This document shows, piece by piece, positions 6,322-7,322 of a stretch of 7,322 nucleotides of DNA; within the stretch, counting starts at the first letter, position 1; each line of letters begins with the position of its first letter. A program made the position numbers and the translations under genes. The DNA lies in assembly GCA_002372545.1 (NCBI GenBank), contig DFHD01000105.1:1-7322 (forward strand), in the 5' to 3' direction. Source of the stretch: Lachnospiraceae bacterium UBA3732 (GTDB lineage Bacteria > Bacillota > Clostridia > Lachnospirales > Lachnospiraceae). The notes under the pieces are model-generated. The model was not told the origin of the DNA. It saw nothing but the letters and a program-made list of their open reading frames with translations, and did not search any database.

Positions 6322-7322
6322 TCAGTGAATAACAGAAAATATGAATTCCTCGTTTGCGATGATCAGGGTATCACCTGTTTTCAGCTCCGCCAGCCGGTGA
6401 GGAATCAGCTCTATCCCGTTCACCCACGTTTTGTTTACCGATTCGAGATCCTCGATCAGAAACCTGTCGAGCACATTATAGATTATTGCATGCTTCCTGC
6501 TGACCGCTGTATTCTCCAGCTGGATATCCGACTGTCTGAGCTTGCCGATGGTGGTCTCCGGCTTTGAAATAGAGAACCTGTAGCCGGTGGAGGCCTGCAT
6601 CAGTTCAGCCGTCTTCTTCACCGTAGACCGGTTCTGCTTACTCACCTCCGGAATTCCCATTTCCCGCTCACTGATCATGCGGGTTTCCTGCTCATCCTCA
6701 TTCCCTGCGGGCTTCCGCTGATCATATTCTCTTGCATCTTTGTACATATCCCGACTGACGGGATATGGCTCACCGCCATGCGTCCCCGCTTCCTCATCCA
6801 GGATGTTCCGGTAGGTTTCCTGCCGCCACGCGCCCAAACCGGGATTCTGCTGATACGCCTCTCCCCCACTATACACAGGGGCCTGCGCCGGAGCACTATA
6901 CTGCTGTCCACTGTACTGCGGCGCTCTTTCCGCCTCACTATACGCAGGGACCTGCGCCGGAGCACTATACTGCTGTCCGCTGTACTGCGGCGCTCTTTCC
7001 GCCTCACTATATGCAGGAGCCTGCGCCGGAGCACTATACTGCTGTCCGCTGTACTGCGGCGCTCTTTCCGCCTCACTATATGCAGGAGCCTGCGCCGCTG
7101 CGCCATACCGCTCCCCAGACGCCTCGCTATATGCAGGAGCCTGCGAAGCCTCATTATACCGAGGGGACTCGGATGTTTCATTATACTTCGGAGCCTGCGA
7201 AGCCTCACTATACGACGGGCTCTGTGACGATCCGCTATACGACGGATTCTGCGACGACCCGCTATACGCCGGGCTCTGCGACGGCCCGTTATACGCCGGA
7301 TTCTGTGACGACCCGCTATACG
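6322..7322 (-). CDS. FHA-domain protein with Tyr/Ser/Pro repeat linker (N-terminus outside window)
   Basis: The frame is open without a stop from the right edge to TGA at 6324-6322, giving 332 visible residues, and no ATG lies in the first 148 codons, so the real start is beyond 7322. A GTG at 6876 is only an internal valine codon. Residues 1-148 are a Tyr-led nonapeptide repeat; 149-246 are a polar linker; the last 86 residues (DNA 6582-6325) form an FHA domain, which binds phosphothreonine peptides. FHA landmarks are G259-K260, SRKHA at 274-278, N296-K-T, and N301-G302. Lys260 stands where the classic phosphate-contacting Arg sits; the contact Ser274, the structural His277 and Asn296 are kept. 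There is no membrane helix in the visible part. Clostridial FHA proteins of this layout often have an N-terminal domain (DUF6382 type); whether that holds here cannot be seen. The partner is unknown: no Ser/Thr kinase lies in the window. Confidence 0.92.
   Translation of the reverse strand, partial: YSGSSQNPAYNGPSQSPAYSGSSQNPSYSGSSQSPSYSEASQAPKYNETSESPRYNEASQAPAYSEASGERYGAAAQAPAYSEAERAPQYSGQQYSAPAQAPAYSEAERAPQYSGQQYSAPAQVPAYSEAERAPQYSGQQYSAPAQAPVYSGGEAYQQNPGLGAWRQETYRNILDEEAGTHGGEPYPVSRDMYKDAREYDQRKPAGNEDEQETRMISEREMGIPEVSKQNRSTVKKTAELMQASTGYRFSISKPETTIGKLRQSDIQLENTAVSRKHAIIYNVLDRFLIEDLESVNKTWVNGIELIPHRLAELKTGDTLIIANEEFIFSVIH
6874..7320 (-). repeat. Tyr-led nonapeptide repeat array (about 27-bp unit)
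   Basis: The translated strand splits into units that each begin with Tyr, consensus Y-[SN]-x-x-[SA]-[QE]-x-P-x. Examples in order are YNGPSQSPA, YSGSSQNPS, YSGSSQSPS, YSEASQAPK, YNETSESPR and YNEASQAPA. Towards the FHA side the units combine into 23-residue blocks (9+5+9 residues: YSEAERAPQ, YSGQQ, YSAPAQAPA). The array reaches the window edge, so its full length is unknown. The composition (Tyr, Ser, Pro, Gln, Ala) predicts a disordered region. Confidence 0.9.
6883..7089 (-). repeat. Three tandem 69-bp copies within the FHA gene
   Basis: Copies at 6883-6951, 6952-7020 and 7021-7089 each encode 23 residues in frame. The second and third are identical; the first differs at four bases. A shortened, diverged copy of 51 bases follows at 7090-7140. 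The near-identity points to recent duplication or homogenisation. Because 69 is a multiple of three, copy-number change would keep the reading frame. Confidence 0.92.

Noticed and set aside
4652..6328. 558-codon open frame on the plus strand, opposite the membrane protein
   Set aside because: The minus-strand product has a membrane helix, repeated calcium-type loops and a ribosome site. The plus-strand product is His/Arg/Cys-rich shadow sequence.
6322..6876. Start of the FHA gene at GTG 6876
   Set aside because: The frame is open far upstream, the codon is the last residue of a repeat unit, and no ribosome site precedes it.
6883..7140. CRISPR-like array
   Set aside because: Repeats are directly adjacent without unique spacers, are in frame, and encode a continuous protein repeat.
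6675..7227. Long Arg-rich repetitive frames on both strands over the repeat array
   Set aside because: They are out-of-frame readings of the 69-bp and 27-bp repeats of the FHA gene; only the frame ending in the FHA domain makes sense.

Overview
The window reads as a chromosomal segment of a Gram-positive Firmicute, most likely a Clostridia/Lachnospiraceae-type bacterium. The evidence is a divIC-like gene, tilS and ftsH in the order known from Bacillus and clostridial chromosomes, purine-rich Shine-Dalgarno sites, and protein styles (FHA protein with a long disordered linker; membrane protein with D-x-D/N-x-D/N-G loops) common in that group. The species assignment is inference. All five genes lie on the minus strand, so the transcription order runs from the right edge (7322) to the left edge (1).

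Right part (7322 to 4097): an FHA-domain protein, cut at its N-terminus by the window edge. Nearly half of its visible part is a Tyr/Ser/Pro/Gln repeat built on a nine-residue unit, including three almost identical 69-bp copies. After 131 nt comes an unrecognised 697-residue membrane-anchored protein. It has a short alanine/methionine/proline/glycine repeat on its N-terminal side, one transmembrane helix and a large predicted extracellular part with two calcium-loop-like motifs.

Middle and left part (4096 to 226): a small DivIC/FtsB-type division protein with its own promoter and a hairpin terminator touching its stop codon, then tilS (tRNA-Ile lysidine synthetase) and ftsH (membrane AAA+ zinc protease). 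In many Firmicutes hpt sits between tilS and ftsH, and spoIIE lies between divIC and tilS. Neither is present here.

Left end (225 to 1): no gene. It holds an A/T-run hairpin followed by six U on the minus strand, three G-run motifs, and a perfect 13-bp stem that looks like a bidirectional terminator.

DivIC, TilS and FtsH are housekeeping functions (septum assembly, AUA decoding, membrane protein quality control). The least explained material is the FHA/repeat protein, the neighbouring 697-residue membrane protein, and the ftsH start region, where a very strong Shine-Dalgarno sequence has no ordinary start codon after it. I found no CRISPR, insertion sequence, tRNA or rRNA, and no complete new multi-gene system that the sequence alone can prove.
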